From positions 62,001 through 126,000 of the forward strand of contig CBDHHR010001146.1 in NCBI GenBank assembly GCA_965263245.1: DNA of 64,000 bases, read 5' to 3'. Positions within the stretch are counted from its first letter, which is position 1, and every line of letters begins with the position of its first letter. The notes below the pieces were generated by a model. The model had not been told where the DNA came from. It searched no databases and was given only the letters and a program-made list of their open reading frames with translations. The translations under genes were made by a program, and so were the position numbers. Below are positions 1 to 10,470 of this stretch, piece by piece. The DNA comes from DT-68 sp965263245 (GTDB taxonomy: Bacteria; Bacillota_I; Bacilli_A; Mycoplasmatales; Metamycoplasmataceae).

Positions 1-1308
1 TTAACAAACCAAATTCAAATGGAAAAAAAATATTCTGATTTAATTTTTCAAACATTAAATTCATTAGAAAAAAACCCTGAAAAAAAAACGATTAAAATTA
101 AAGGTTCACTCAAAGATTGAGAAACAGTTTTTTTATTTGAATTTGTTTTTTCACCAGAAATAAACACTTCAGATTTTATTTTAAACATAAAGTGAAAACC
201 AACAGAAAAACTATTTAAGTTAGAAAAAACAAAGCTAGAAAAAATTAGTTCTAAAAAAATAATTGCTAGCAAATTAAAATATCTAGGTGTTTTATCTTTT
301 GATCTTAATTTAGATGTTAAAAACGTAGCAAAAAAAATTATTAAATTATTCTCAAACTTAAGTAAAAGAAAGTTTAAAATTCACCAAAATGAAGAAGTAA
401 TATCATTAATTTATATGTCAAATAGAAAATATAAAATAAAAAATCTTTTTGAAAAAACCAAAGTAAAATTATCAAAAAATTTAAAAAATTTAGGTTTAAA
501 TTATTTATTTCATGCAACTTCAGAACACATTACAAATAATGTTAATACAAAACGAAAATACTTAACTTTATTTAAATTAATTAGGTATTTTTTAATTGTT
601 TCAAAATTAAAAAAACAATCTTTTGTTTCGCAAAATAATTTTCCGTTTGATAGAAATAATTTTAATTTTTATTTAAAAAATCTCAATACATTTAAAAATG
701 ATATTTCTTCTAAAAATTTAGTTTCAAATTATATTGATGTTAAAAATTATAAAACTAACAAAAAAATTATTAGCTTTGCTTATCCAAAAACAAAAAGTGT
801 TATAGATAAAAAAATGTTTAACGTTTTTTTAAAAAATGCAATTTATAAAAAACAATTAATTGATTCTCACATTGAACATTTAAAAAACCAAGATCAAAAC
901 CTTATTGCAAACATCAATGTTGATTGGATTTTAAAAAATCATCAAAAATTAAAAAACAAGAAAATAGTTTATATTTTAGACATCAAACAAATATTTAACA
1001 TTGAAAAAACTCAACAAATTATTTCGTTACTACAAAAAGAAGGTTTTTTATTTGCGGTTGAACTTTCCTCTTTTGACAGTATTATTGGATCTTTTATCAA
1101 AAAAATTCAACCAAAATTCATTATTATTAAAAACGCAATTTGAAAAGTTTATGAAAACGAAAAAGAAAAATTATTTATTTTGTTAGTAACAATTAAACAC
1201 ATTGCTAAAAATCAAAATATAAAAATAATTTATGAAAATCCTCCCCAAAATATTAATTTAAAAAAATGTCAAAAAATTGGTTTAACATTTTTTTATAGTT
1301 TAAGATAA
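1..1308 (+). CDS. Degenerate EAL-like domain protein (5' end outside window)
   Basis: The frame is open from base 1 to TAA at 1306-1308, with TGA read as Trp at several places, so only the C-terminal 435 residues are visible. The last ~150 residues follow the order of an EAL (cyclic-di-GMP phosphodiesterase) barrel: a strand with INVDW, a strand with YILDI, a helix, FAVELSSFDS where the DDFG loop would be, KFIIIKNAIW for the 'd-IKid' strand, then IIYEN and a final FFYS. The catalytic Glu and Asp residues are not recognisable, so I infer a non-catalytic EAL-fold protein. The upstream ~200 residues are basic and unrecognised. The gene converges on the dha operon with a 12-nt gap. It could also be an unrelated TIM-barrel protein. 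Confidence 0.5.
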
Positions 1309-1320
1309 CTAAAATTTTTA

Positions 1321-1713
1321 TTAAATTTGTTTTTTAAAGTTTTTTTCGCATCTTTTTAAAATTTCATCAATACTATCATGGGTTCATGAAGCATAAACTT
1401 CAAATGAACCTTCAAGAAACGGAGCATTAGCAATTTTAATATTGTGAGAATTTAATTTTTCCTGTTCAATAACTAATTTTGTAATTGTAAATGCACTTCC
1501 TAAATCACAGAAAAGAATTGCTAATTCTTTTTTAAGATCACATTCTTTTAATTTTTTAGAAATTTTTGAATAACTATTTCCAAAATTTCCATCATCATTA
1601 CCACCCACATATGATAATTTTACATTTTCGTTTGTAGGAATCATTTCCATTATAAAATTAGAAGTTGCTTTTGCAAGTTCTTCACTATGAGAAATTAAAA
1701 TAACGTTTTTCAT
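1321..1713 (-). CDS. dhaM: PTS-dependent dihydroxyacetone kinase, phosphotransferase subunit DhaM
   Basis: A 130-residue EIIA(Man)-like subunit that carries phosphate from HPr to DhaL-ADP. The N-terminus reads ILISHSEELA, giving His9 as the phosphorylation site, followed by a glycine-rich VGGNDDGNFG segment and ILFCDLGSAFT, as in the family. The length fits the short single-domain DhaM of Gram-positive bacteria rather than the three-domain enterobacterial form. The ATG overlaps the dhaL stop codon by one base (TAATG), which indicates translational coupling. One in-frame TGA (Trp) lies near the C-terminus. It is the last gene of dhaK-dhaL-dhaM and acts in the cytoplasm. Confidence 0.9.
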
Positions 1714-2309
1714 TATGAAGTTATTCCCTTAATTAGGTGGTTTAAAATAATAAAGCTTGAAGCGGCACCTGGATCTTCATGTCCAATTGATCTTTTACCT
1801 AAATAGCTTGCTCTTCCCCTTAAAGCTTGAAGAGGAATTGTTGCTTTTGTTCAGTTTTTAAGATCAGTTAATAATGAATCAGTTGATATTTTGTCACTTT
1901 TTTTAAGTTTTTCATTAAGTGGTCATCAAACATCAAGCATTGTTTTATCTTTTGCTTTTGCTTTTCCTAATTCCACTATTGATAACGTAAAACTGTTGAC
2001 AAAGTTTTTAAATTCAGATAAATTGTATTTATTTTCTGTTTTTGAAAAATCTTTTGAACCTTTAAAAAATGACATTCCGTAGAGAGGACCACTTGCTCCT
2101 CCTACTTTTTGTAACAAGGTCATTCCTAGTTCTTTGATTATTTCTTGACAATTATCATTAAGATTATCAATTTTATTTGTAAATTCTTTAAATCCTAAAG
2201 TCATGTTGTGACCGTGGTCTGCATCACCAATTGCGCGATCAAGTTTTGTTAAATACGTTTCGTTTTTTTTAATTTCCTCATTGATTTTTTTAATGATATT
2301 TTTGATCAT
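1713..2309 (-). CDS. dhaL: Dihydroxyacetone kinase ADP-binding subunit DhaL
   Basis: A 198-residue DhaL. Its bound ADP is rephosphorylated by DhaM and gives phosphate to dihydroxyacetone held on DhaK. AIGDADHGHNM near residue 30 holds the acidic residues that coordinate Mg-ADP, and VGGASGPLYG is the second nucleotide loop. Tandem in-frame TGA codons near 1923-1928 are Trp-Trp; without table 4 the protein would end at residue 127. It starts just 4 nt after the dhaK stop (2314) and ends overlapping dhaM. Length and motifs are normal for the family. Confidence 0.93.
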
Positions 2310-2313
2310 TTTA

Positions 2314-3294
2314 TTATTTAAATCCTAATGTGTGTGCAGGGTGATCTAAGAATTTTTTAAGTTCTTCATCAAGCATTAATAAAGTAATTGAAAATCCTTT
2401 CATATCAAGACTTGTCATGTAATTACCTACAAAATACTTGTGTACTTTAACATTTTTATCGTGTAACATTTGTGCAACATCATTTTGTGCAATGTGCAGT
2501 TCACTAAGTGGAGTTCCCCCCATACCGTTAATCATCACTGCTACTTCTTTGTTACTAAAGTCGTGACTTTCAAAAATTTTGTGCATCATTTTGTGAACAA
2601 TTTCTTTTGATGACATAATTTCGTCTTTTGAAATTCCTGGTTCACCATGAATTCCAACCCCAAATTCCATTTGGTTATCACCAAGTTCAAATGATTTTTT
2701 ACCACCATCAACACTAATACATGGTTCTAAAGCAATACCAATTGTTTTTGCATGGTCTATTACTTTTTGAGCAACTTTTTTAACTTCGCTAAGGCTGTGT
2801 CCAGCTTCAGCTGCTGCACCGGCAATTTTATGAACAAAAATTGTTCCAGCAACACCTCTTTTACCTTCAGTTCATGTTGAATTTTCAACAGCAATGTCAT
2901 CATCAACCACAACGTGATCAACTTTTTTACCTTCTTCAGCTGCTAAATCAGCCGCAATTTTAAAGTTCATTACATCGCCAGTGTAGTTTTTAACAATAAG
3001 TAAAGTTTCTTTTGCGTCTAAAAGATCAATTGCTTTTTTAACTTGATCAGGTGTAGGACTTGTAAATACTCTACCTGAAACAGCTGCTGAAAGCATTCCT
3101 TTTCCAACATAACCAGCATGAGCAGGTTCGTGTCCGGCACCACCACCAGAAATAAGGTTAACTTTTGACTTATCATTTTCTTTGTTGTAAATGACAAGTT
3201 TTTCAGCATCAATTCCTAGATTTTTTTGAGATTTTTCAATTCCGTGTAACATTTCAAGAACATAATCATCTTTTTTATTCATTAATTTATTCAT
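2314..3294 (-). CDS. dhaK: Dihydroxyacetone kinase substrate-binding subunit DhaK
   Basis: A 326-residue subunit that binds dihydroxyacetone covalently as a hemiaminal. SGGGAGHEP (His55) is the substrate loop and GIHGEPG carries His216, the covalent histidine of the family. The start was placed at 3294 because AAAGGA lies about 8 nt upstream; the longer frame to 3375 is Lys/Asn-rich and has no such site. I checked 2671-2871 on the minus strand: no TAA or TAG interrupts it, only TGA (Trp). It is the first gene of the operon. The product, dihydroxyacetone phosphate, feeds glycolysis at the aldolase step (fba is at 8588). Confidence 0.94.
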
Positions 3295-3591
3295 TTTGTT
3301 ATTTCCTTTCGTTTTTTTGTTTTTGATAAAAATTTTCTTGTTAATTAAATTGTTTTTTAAATCATTTTTTAACAAAACAAAAATAAATAATAAGTAAATT
3401 TTATATCATAATAATTATAAATTATTGGTCTTAAAAATTAGAACTTTTATAACTTGATTTTAGTTATACAAACTCTTATTTTTTTGTTTTAACCAGTTTT
3501 TGTACCATTAAATAATTTATTAATATATTTAAATAAAAAACTTATTTTTTAGTTTTAAAATAAAGTTTTTTATACTTTTTATGGATTTTTG
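3295..3591. other. Divergent intergenic region dhaK-proS
   Basis: About 300 nt of A/T-rich sequence with no open frame that I can support. It must hold the promoter of the minus-strand dha operon and, at its right end, the proS promoter. TATATCATAA-type stretches near 3400 could be a -10 region for dhaK, but none is a clean TATAAT at a convincing distance. Confidence 0.4.
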
Positions 3592-3597
3592 TATAAT
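3592..3597 (+). promoter_or_regulatory. TATAAT -10 box of proS, leaderless arrangement
   Basis: TATAAT ends at 3597 and the proS ATG begins at 3606, leaving room for only a 0-3 nt leader and no Shine-Dalgarno. The out-of-frame ATG at 3599 is not used. Confidence 0.7.
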
Positions 3598-3605
3598 TAT
3601 GAAAT

Positions 3606-5033
3606 ATGAAAGAATTAGAAAAAATTACACCGTTAGAAGAAAATTTTGCCCAATGGTACCAAGATGTTATAAAACAAGGTCAATTAATACATTATGGAAA
3701 AACCAAAGGTTCGATGATTTTTAAGCCAATTGCTTACGGTATTTGGGAAAATGTTCAACTAGAATTAAATAAAATTTTTAAAAAAAATAACATTCAAAAC
3801 GTTTATCTTCCACTTTTAATTCCTAAATCTTTTATCGAAAAGGAAAAAAACCACATTAAGGGTTTTAAACCTGAACTTGCAACAATTACAAAAGTTGGAA
3901 ATAAAGATTTAGAAGAACATTATGTAATAAGACCAACTTCAGAAGTTTTGTTTGGAGATTTTTTTTCTAACATTGTTAGATCACACAAAGACCTTCCGAT
4001 TTTTTATAACCAGTGAGCAAACATTGTTAGATGAGAAAAAACGGTAAACCCATTTTTAAGAAATCGAGAATTTTTATGACAAGAAGGTCACACCGTTCAC
4101 TCAAGTGCACTTGAAGCTAGAAAATTTACCAGAAAAATGATTAAAATTTACGCTAAGTTTTTTAAAAATTATCTTGCAATACCAGTTTTAATTGGTAAAA
4201 AAACATCAAGGGAAAAATTTTCTGGTGCAATATCAACTTACACAATTGAAGCGATGATGAAAGACGGAAAAGCACTTCAATCTGCCACTTCACATTATTT
4301 AGGTCAAAATTTTGCTAAATCGTTTAACATTAAATTTACTAATAAAAACAACAAAAAAGAATTTTCATACCAAACTTCATGGGGAGTTTCAACCAGGCTT
4401 ATTGGAGCCTTAATAATGTCTCATTCAGATAATAGAGGAATTGTTATTCCGCCCAAAATCGCTCCTAACCAAATTGATATATTAACTTTATTTGATAAAA
4501 AAAACCCTAAAGTAAGTAAAAAAAGTAAGGAAATTTTTAAAAAACTTTCAAGAAATTACAGGGTAAGAATTGATGATAGCCAAAAACAAATTGGATTTAA
4601 AGCTAGTAATTCTGAAATTCAAGGTACGCCTTTAAGAATTGAAATAGGACCACAAGAATTAAAAGAAAATAAATTAACAATTGTTAGAAGAGACACATTA
4701 GAAAAAAGAAAAATTGATGTTTTAAACCTTAAAAAAGAGGTTAAAAAAACTTTAGATAGTGTCCAAAAAAAACTTTATGATAATGCAAAAAAAATACTTT
4801 ATAATAATATGGTTGAAACAAATAATTATAAAGATTTTAAAAAATTAATTAATAATAAAAAATTTGTTTTAATTCCTTTTGCAGGAAATAGTAAAGATGA
4901 AAAAAAAATTCAAGACGAAACAGGAGCAACAGCAAGATGCATTCCTTTTGATTTTAAAACAAAAAAATATAGGAGATGTTTTATTACAAATAAAAAAACA
5001 AAAAGGTTAGTAATATTTGCTAAAGCTTATTAA
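3606..5033 (+). CDS. proS: Prolyl-tRNA synthetase, archaeal/eukaryal-like type
   Basis: A 475-residue class II synthetase charging tRNA-Pro. VIRPTSE is motif 2, SHSDNRGIVIPP lies before motif 3, and QEGHTVHSSALEA is typical ProRS sequence. The short length without an editing insertion, and a C-terminal domain with Cys residues (ARCIPFD, RRCF) ending in a terminal Ala-Tyr, place it with the archaeal-like form used by mycoplasmas. TGA codons (for example at 4014-4016) are Trp. It is followed directly by trxA, whose Shine-Dalgarno overlaps the proS stop. Confidence 0.95.
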
Positions 5034-5044
5034 GGAGATAAATA

Positions 5045-5353
5045 ATGTCATTAGAAATTATCAAAGGTTTAGAATTAGAATCAAAAATTAAAAAAAGTGG
5101 ATTAACACTAGTTAATGTTTTTGCAACTTGATGTGGTCCTTGTAGAATGCTTGCACCAATTCTTAAAGAAGTTGCAGAAGAAGAAAATGTGAGTATTTTA
5201 AAAATTGATAGAGATGAAGATTTAGAAATAGCTGAAAAACTAGGTGCTCATTCAATTCCAACAACATTTTTTTATAAAGACGGTAAAATTATTGATACCA
5301 TTAAAGGTTTTATTCCTAAAGAAATATTAGTTCAAAAAATAAATTCAATTTAA
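5045..5353 (+). CDS. trxA: Thioredoxin
   Basis: A 102-residue thioredoxin. FATWCGPCR holds the redox pair CGPC, with the Trp encoded by TGA, and SIPTTFF is the cis-Pro loop. It reduces disulfides in the cytoplasm. The Shine-Dalgarno AAGGAG at 5032-5037 overlaps the proS stop codon, so the gene is cotranscribed with and probably coupled to proS. The length is standard and nothing is missing. Confidence 0.95.
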
Positions 5354-5391
5354 AAATTTTATAAATTAATAATTTTATTTTTTTAATATTT

Positions 5392-5397
5392 TATAAT
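5392..5397 (+). promoter_or_regulatory. TATAAT -10 box of pth, leaderless arrangement
   Basis: TATAAT ends 7 nt before the A of the pth ATG at 5404. No Shine-Dalgarno lies between. Confidence 0.7.
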
Positions 5398-5403
5398 TTT
5401 TTT

Positions 5404-5949
5404 ATGAAATTAATTGTAGGTCTTGGAAATCCAGGAAAAAATTATGAAAACACAAGGCACAACATAGGATTTAAAGTAATTGATGCCTTCATTCATAAAC
5501 ATGATATCAAACTTAAAAAAAACAAATACACTGGTAAATATTTTAAAAATAAAGAATTTATTATTTTAAAACCACAAACGTTTATGAATGCTTCTGGTGA
5601 GTGTGTTTTACCAATGGCTAAATTTTTTAAAATTAAATTAGAAGATATATTAATTATTTACGATGATTTAAACATTCCGGTTGGTAAAGCAAAAATTAAA
5701 TTAAATGGTTCTGATAGTGGTCATAACGGATTAAAAGACATTTTACATAAATTTAATAATAAAAACATTCCACGTTTAAAAGTGGGAATAGGAAGGGCAA
5801 AAAACAGCGCTCAAAACCATGTTCTTGGAACTTTTACACCGCTTCAAATTCAAAGTCTTAATAAAATTAAAAATAACTTAGTTGAAGCAGTTGAGACTTT
5901 CATTAAAGAAGACGCTAATAAAGCAGCAACAAAACTTAATTCAATTTAA
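5404..5949 (+). CDS. pth: Peptidyl-tRNA hydrolase
   Basis: A 181-residue Pth that recycles peptidyl-tRNA released from stalled ribosomes. GLGNPG carries the conserved Asn, NTRHNIGF the catalytic His, KPQTFMNASG the second Asn and YDDLNIPVG the Asp; SGHNGL follows. The length is that of bacterial Pth. It has its own promoter just upstream and is followed by tilS, also with its own promoter, so the two are neighbours rather than a tight operon. Confidence 0.96.
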   Translation: MKLIVGLGNPGKNYENTRHNIGFKVIDAFIHKHDIKLKKNKYTGKYFKNKEFIILKPQTFMNASGECVLPMAKFFKIKLEDILIIYDDLNIPVGKAKIKLNGSDSGHNGLKDILHKFNNKNIPRLKVGIGRAKNSAQNHVLGTFTPLQIQSLNKIKNNLVEAVETFIKEDANKAATKLNSI

Positions 5950-6020
5950 AATAATCTTGAAATTAGTTTTTTAACTTAATATTTTTAATAACTTTTAATA
6001 TTTTTAATATTGAAGTTAAT

Positions 6021-6026
6021 TATAAT
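6021..6026 (+). promoter_or_regulatory. TATAAT -10 box of tilS, leaderless arrangement
   Basis: TATAAT ends at 6026 and the ATG begins at 6033, 7 nt later, with no Shine-Dalgarno. Confidence 0.7.
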
Positions 6027-6032
6027 TTTGGT

Positions 6033-6887
6033 ATGAAATTATTAGCTATAAGTGGTGGACCTGATTCAATGTTTTTACTAAATGAATATAAAAAAAGTAA
6101 AAACATTATTGTTTGTCATGTTAATTACAATAAAAGAAAAGATTCAAAAAACGACGAACAAATTGTTAAAAACTTTTGTAAAAAACACAATATAAAATTA
6201 AAAGTTTTAGATGTTAAAAAAGAAGTTAAAGGAAATTTTCAAAATGAAGCTAGAAAAATAAGGTATAACTTTTTTAAAAAACATTATGATCAGCATGGTT
6301 GTAAAAAGCTTCTTATGGCTCACCACAAAGATGATTTTTTAGAAACGGCTTTAATGCAATTGGAAAGCAAAAGAAATCCAAGATTTTTTGGAATAAGATC
6401 AAAAAATACAATTGACGGAATGAAAATTAAAAGACCTTATGTTAATTTATATTGAAAAAAAGATATTTTACAATTTTTAAACAAAAATAATGTTAAATAT
6501 GCAATTGATTCTTCAAACGAAAAACCCGTTTTTGAAAGAAATAAAATTAGGATCAAATTAAAAGAAAAAACGTTATTTGAAAAAGAAAGTCTTTACAAGT
6601 GATTTTTAAGGTCAAACAAAATACTTAAGAAAAAATTTAAAAAAGTTGATCGTTTATATAATTTTTGATTAAAAAATAGTTATGATTTAAATGTTTTTAG
6701 AAAATTAAAATATAAAAACGAAATTATTTACATATTAATTAATGAAAAATTTAAAAATATTAAACTAAGTTCAAAAAAAATACAAAGTCTAGTTAATTTT
6801 CTAACTAGTGAAAGCGGAGGGAAAAATTTTAAACTCAATAATAAAGTTTCAATATCTAAAAAAGGCCCTAAAATATTAGGTATTTAA
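6033..6887 (+). CDS. tilS: tRNA(Ile)-lysidine synthetase
   Basis: A 284-residue TilS, which converts C34 of tRNA-Ile(CAU) to lysidine so that AUA is read as Ile. AISGGPDSMFL is the PP-loop (SGGxDS), AHHKDDFLET the next conserved block, and FERNKIRIKL matches the 'RNxIRxxL' signature. It lacks the large C-terminal domains of the E. coli protein, as is usual in mollicutes. Three TGA codons in the second half are Trp. Confidence 0.93.
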
Positions 6888-6923
6888 ACTAACCATTATT
6901 TTTTGGTTTAAAATAATAGTATT

Positions 6924-8498
6924 ATGGTTCAAAAAACAATTAAAAACAAAATAGAAAAAATTTTATTAGAAAAATTTAATTTAAAAAACAAAATAGAAAT
7001 TACAAAATCTAAAGGTTATGGTGATTTTTCAACAAACATTGCTATGAAAATTTCAAAAGAATTAAAAGATTCGCCTTTAAACATTGCTAAAAAAATAGTT
7101 AAAGATGTTGATTTAGAGATGATTTCCAAAATTGAAGTTGTAAAACCTGGATTTATTAACATATTTTTAAACGAAAAGACATTTTTAAATTTTGTTGAAA
7201 ATATATTAAAACAAAAAAATGATTTTGGGAAAAACAAACAAAACAAATACATAAATATTGAGTTTGTTTCTGCTAATCCAACCGGTTTTTTACACATTGG
7301 TCACGCTCGTGGAGCAGTACTTGGTTCAGTTCTTTCTAACATTTTAAAATTTGCTGGTAATAAAGTTGATAATGAATACTATATTAATGATGCTGGTAAC
7401 CAAATGAAAGTGTTAGGTGAATCTGTGAAGGTAAGATACCTTCAAGAGTTTGGTGAAAAAATAGAATTACCAGAAAATTCTTACAAAGGACAAGATATTG
7501 TTTGAGTTGCTAAAAAGTTTGTTAAAAAATATCAAGATTCTTTAAAAAAACAAAATGCAGAAAATTTTATTGATGAAGCAGGAAAAATGCTTTTAGAAAA
7601 AATCAAAAAAGATCTTAAAGACTATGGTGTTGAATTTGATATTTTTTCTTCTGAATTAGACATTTACAAGCAAAAACTAATTGAAAAATCAATTAAAAAA
7701 CTTGGTGATAAAGTTTATAAAAAAGATGGTGCAACTTGACTTAAAACAAAAATAAAAGGTGATCAAAAAGATCGGGTTTTAATTAAAAGTGATGGAACTT
7801 GTACATATTTAATGCCCGATCTTGCATACCATGATTTAAAAATTTCAAGAGGTTATGATGAATTAATAAATATTTGGGGTGCCGATCACATTGGTTACAT
7901 TAAACGTATGGAAGTTGCCATTGGATACCTTGGTCTTCCGAGTGATAAACTTGATATTTTTGTGGTTCAGTTTGTTAAGTTAATGAAAAATAATCAAGAA
8001 TTAAAAATGTCAAAAAGAATGGGAACTTCTTATACAATTGAAGAGTTTTTAAAAGAAGTTAATTTAGATTCTGCAAGATGATTTATGATTGACAGATCAC
8101 AAAATTCTGAATTTACATTTGACATTAATGCTGCTAATTCAGATGATTCTAGTAATGCAGTTTTTTATGTTCAATACACTTACGCAAGAGCTAATCAATT
8201 AATCAATAAATCAACTAATAAAAACCCGTTTGGGTTTTATAGTACTAAAGAAAAAGAATTAATTAATTTGTTAAATGAATTTCCAGAATTAATTAACACA
8301 ATTTCAAAAAATCATAAAGTTAATCTACTTCCACAATATTTAATTAAAGTTTCAAGCTTATTTAATTCTTGATATTCAAAAGTAAGAATTTTAAATAACA
8401 AAAAAGAAGCTATTCAAATAAAACTTGTAAAAGCAACTTCAATAGTTTTAGAAAATGCACTTAAATTATTAGGAATAAATGCTCCTAAAAAAATGTAA
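6924..8498 (+). CDS. argS: Arginyl-tRNA synthetase
   Basis: A 524-residue class I synthetase for tRNA-Arg. VSANPTGFLHIGHARGAV contains the HIGH signature and LKMSKRMGT the KMSKS-like loop. The N-terminal Add1 domain (GYGDFSTN) and the C-terminal DALR anticodon-binding domain (YVQYTYAR) are both present. TGA codons at 7502, 7737, 8079 and 8370 are Trp. TAAAAT at 6909-6914 is a possible -10 box, 10 nt before the ATG. A tRNA-Arg(UCU) is encoded at 59892. Confidence 0.96.
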
Positions 8499-8539
8499 TT
8501 TAGACATTTTTTTTAAATAAAAATATTAATTATAAAATG

Positions 8540-8545
8540 TATAAT
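8540..8545 (+). promoter_or_regulatory. TATAAT -10 box of fba
   Basis: TATAAT preceded by TG. Unlike many neighbours, fba has a leader of about 36 nt with a clear AAGGAG before the ATG. Confidence 0.65.
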
Positions 8546-8587
8546 GTCTTTAATTGTATTTAAAAATTTAAAGGAGAATATAACAAA

Positions 8588-9451
8588 ATGGAATTAGTAA
8601 ATGCTAAAAAAATGACTCAAAAAGCTTTTGAAGAAAAATGAGCAGTTCCTCATATTAACATAAATAATTTGGAATGATCAAAAGCTATTTTAGAATCAGC
8701 AAAAGAAATGAATTCACCAATTATTATTGCAACTTCAGAAGGAGCAATTAAATATATGGGCGGAATGAAAACAATAGTGGGAATGGTTAAAGGTTTAATT
8801 GAAGATTTAAACATTACGGTTCCAGTTGCGCTTCATTTAGACCATGGTTCATTTGAAAGTGCTAAAAAAGCAATAAAAAATGGATACACTTCGGTTATGT
8901 ATGATGGTTCTCACAGTGCTTTTGAAACAAATTTAAAAAATTCACAAGAAATTATTAAATTAGCAAAAGCAAAAAACGTTTCGGTTGAAGTTGAAGTTGG
9001 AACTCTTGGTGGAGAAGAAGACGGAATAATTGGTTCAGGTGATTTAGCTGATCCAAAAGAAGTTTCTAAAATTGCTTCACTTGGTCCAGATATGATTGCC
9101 GCAGGAATTGGTAATATTCATGGTCCTTATCCTAAAAAATGAAAAAGTCTTTCGTTTGAAACACTAAAAAATTTAAAATCTGTTGCCAAAAGAGCAATTG
9201 TTTTACACGGTGGCTCAGGAATTCCTGAAGACCAGATTAAAAAAGCTATTTCAATGGGAGTTGGAAAAATCAATGTTAATACTGAATTACAACAAGCAAA
9301 CGCCAAAGAAATAAAAGAATTTGTTCTTTCAGGAGAGATCGACAAAGGAAAAAACTATGATCCTAGAAAAATTTTAGCTAATGGATTTCAAGCAATGAAA
9401 AACGTGGTTAAATTTAAAATTAAACAGTTTGGATCAGAAAATAAAGCTTAA
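8588..9451 (+). CDS. fba: Fructose-bisphosphate aldolase, class II
   Basis: A 287-residue zinc aldolase that splits fructose-1,6-bisphosphate into dihydroxyacetone phosphate and glyceraldehyde-3-phosphate. LHLDHG holds a zinc-site His and the catalytic Asp region, VEVEVGTLGG the Glu, GIGNIHGPYP and VLHGGSGIP further ligand and phosphate loops. The start at 8588 was chosen because AAGGAGAATA lies at 8571-8580. Two TGA codons near the N-terminus (EEKWAV, LEWSK) are Trp. It provides the step that receives the DhaK product. Confidence 0.96.
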
Positions 9452-9487
9452 ATTAATTTAAAACTTAATTTTTATATATATTTAAAT

Positions 9488-10015
9488 ATGAGAGTAATTA
9501 AATATATATTTTTATTATCAGCATTATTACCATTTGTTTTTTTAATTTCATGTTCAAGTAAAATTAAAACAACTTATGTTAATTATGTGTATGACGGAGA
9601 TACTTTTTTTGATAGAAATAAGAAAAAGTTTAGAATTTTTGGAATCGATACGCCAGAACTAAAAGATAAAAATTCTCAATTTACCCAAGGTCTTCAATAT
9701 TTTTATTCTTTTGAAGCAAGAAGAAAAGTTTCAGCATTAATTTTAAACCAAAAAATAAAATTTGAAAAATTGAAAATTGATAAATATAATCGAATAATTG
9801 CAAAAGTTTGAATAAACGAAATTGATATTGCAGTTTTACTTTTAAATTCTGGTCTTGCAAAAGTTGCTTATGTTGATTTAAACAAATATTCACCTTTTTA
9901 TACAAAAGATTTTAATTATTATAAAACACTTTTAAATGCTCAATTTTATGCCTACAAAAATAATGTTGGGATTTGAAAACACAAAAATAACATTAAAGAT
10001 ATTTTCCCTAAGTAA
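9488..10015 (+). CDS. Membrane lipoprotein nuclease, staphylococcal-nuclease fold
   Basis: A 175-residue lipoprotein. Residues 1-22 form a signal peptide ending in a lipobox LISC with Cys22 as the lipid-bearing residue. The rest is a thermonuclease (SNase/TNase) domain: VYDGDTFF, RIFGIDTPE and KYNRIIAKVW supply the Asp, Arg, Asp/Glu and second Arg of the active site. An exposed surface nuclease suits a nucleotide-scavenging mycoplasma. TATATT at 9477-9482 lies 6 nt before the ATG, again a near-leaderless start. The exact substrate preference is not visible. Confidence 0.88.
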
Positions 10016-10090
10016 AAATTAATATTATGTTAAAATACTTATACAAATTGAACATTAAAAATAAACTAAGATTCATTTGGGGGTAAAATA

Positions 10091-10345
10091 ATGAAAAAAG
10101 GTATTCATCCAGACACATACAGAGATGTTGCATTTAAAGACGTAACTTCAGGAAAAATTTTTGTTTTAAAATCTACTTTACCAACAAGTGAAACAATTGA
10201 ATTTGAAGGTAAAAAATTTCCTTTATTTATTGTTGATACTTCTTCTGCATCACATCCTTATTACACTGGCTCAAGAACTTCATCAAAATTAGATGGTCGT
10301 GTTGAAAGATTTAATAAAAGATTTGCCGCTTCACAAAAAAAATAA
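10091..10345 (+). CDS. rpmE: Ribosomal protein bL31, type B
   Basis: An 84-residue L31 of the 50S subunit. IHPDTYRDVAFKD, SHPYYTG and RVERFNKRF are family signatures. It has no Cys, so it is the zinc-independent type B (RpmE2-like) form. The upstream GGGGG at 10079-10083 is an unusual purine-rich site in place of a normal AGGAGG. A 25-nt inverted repeat (10352-10376) just after the stop may be its terminator. Confidence 0.93.
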   Translation: MKKGIHPDTYRDVAFKDVTSGKIFVLKSTLPTSETIEFEGKKFPLFIVDTSSASHPYYTGSRTSSKLDGRVERFNKRFAASQKK

Positions 10346-10376
10346 AACAATGATTTTTTTTAATGTTAAAAAAATC

Positions 10377-10470
10377 TTAAAGTCTTTAAAATAAGCTTTT
10401 TAGTTCACTAAATGAACTTTTTTTTTTTTTTGGAAAGAACAATTTTATAATTCCAAATATAAAGGAAATT
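10377..10470 (+). promoter_or_regulatory. Surface-protein promoter cassette A with T14 tract
   Basis: The block contains CTTAAAGTCTTTAAAATAAG, then a hairpin (AGTTCA/TGAACT), a run of 14 T at 10418-10431, exactly 14 nt, TATAAT at 10446-10451, then AAAGGA before the ATG at 10471. With a 17-nt spacer the -35 hexamer would lie inside the T run. The same cassette precedes six other surface-protein genes in the window. Hairpin plus T run could also terminate upstream transcription. Confidence 0.75.

Noticed and set aside
2671..2871. Apparent break in dhaK between two ORF pieces
   Set aside because: The minus-strand frame is continuous; the only 'stops' are TGA, read as Trp in this organism. The same explains breaks in proS, tilS, argS, php, higA, gltX, cap2, cap3 and the surface genes.
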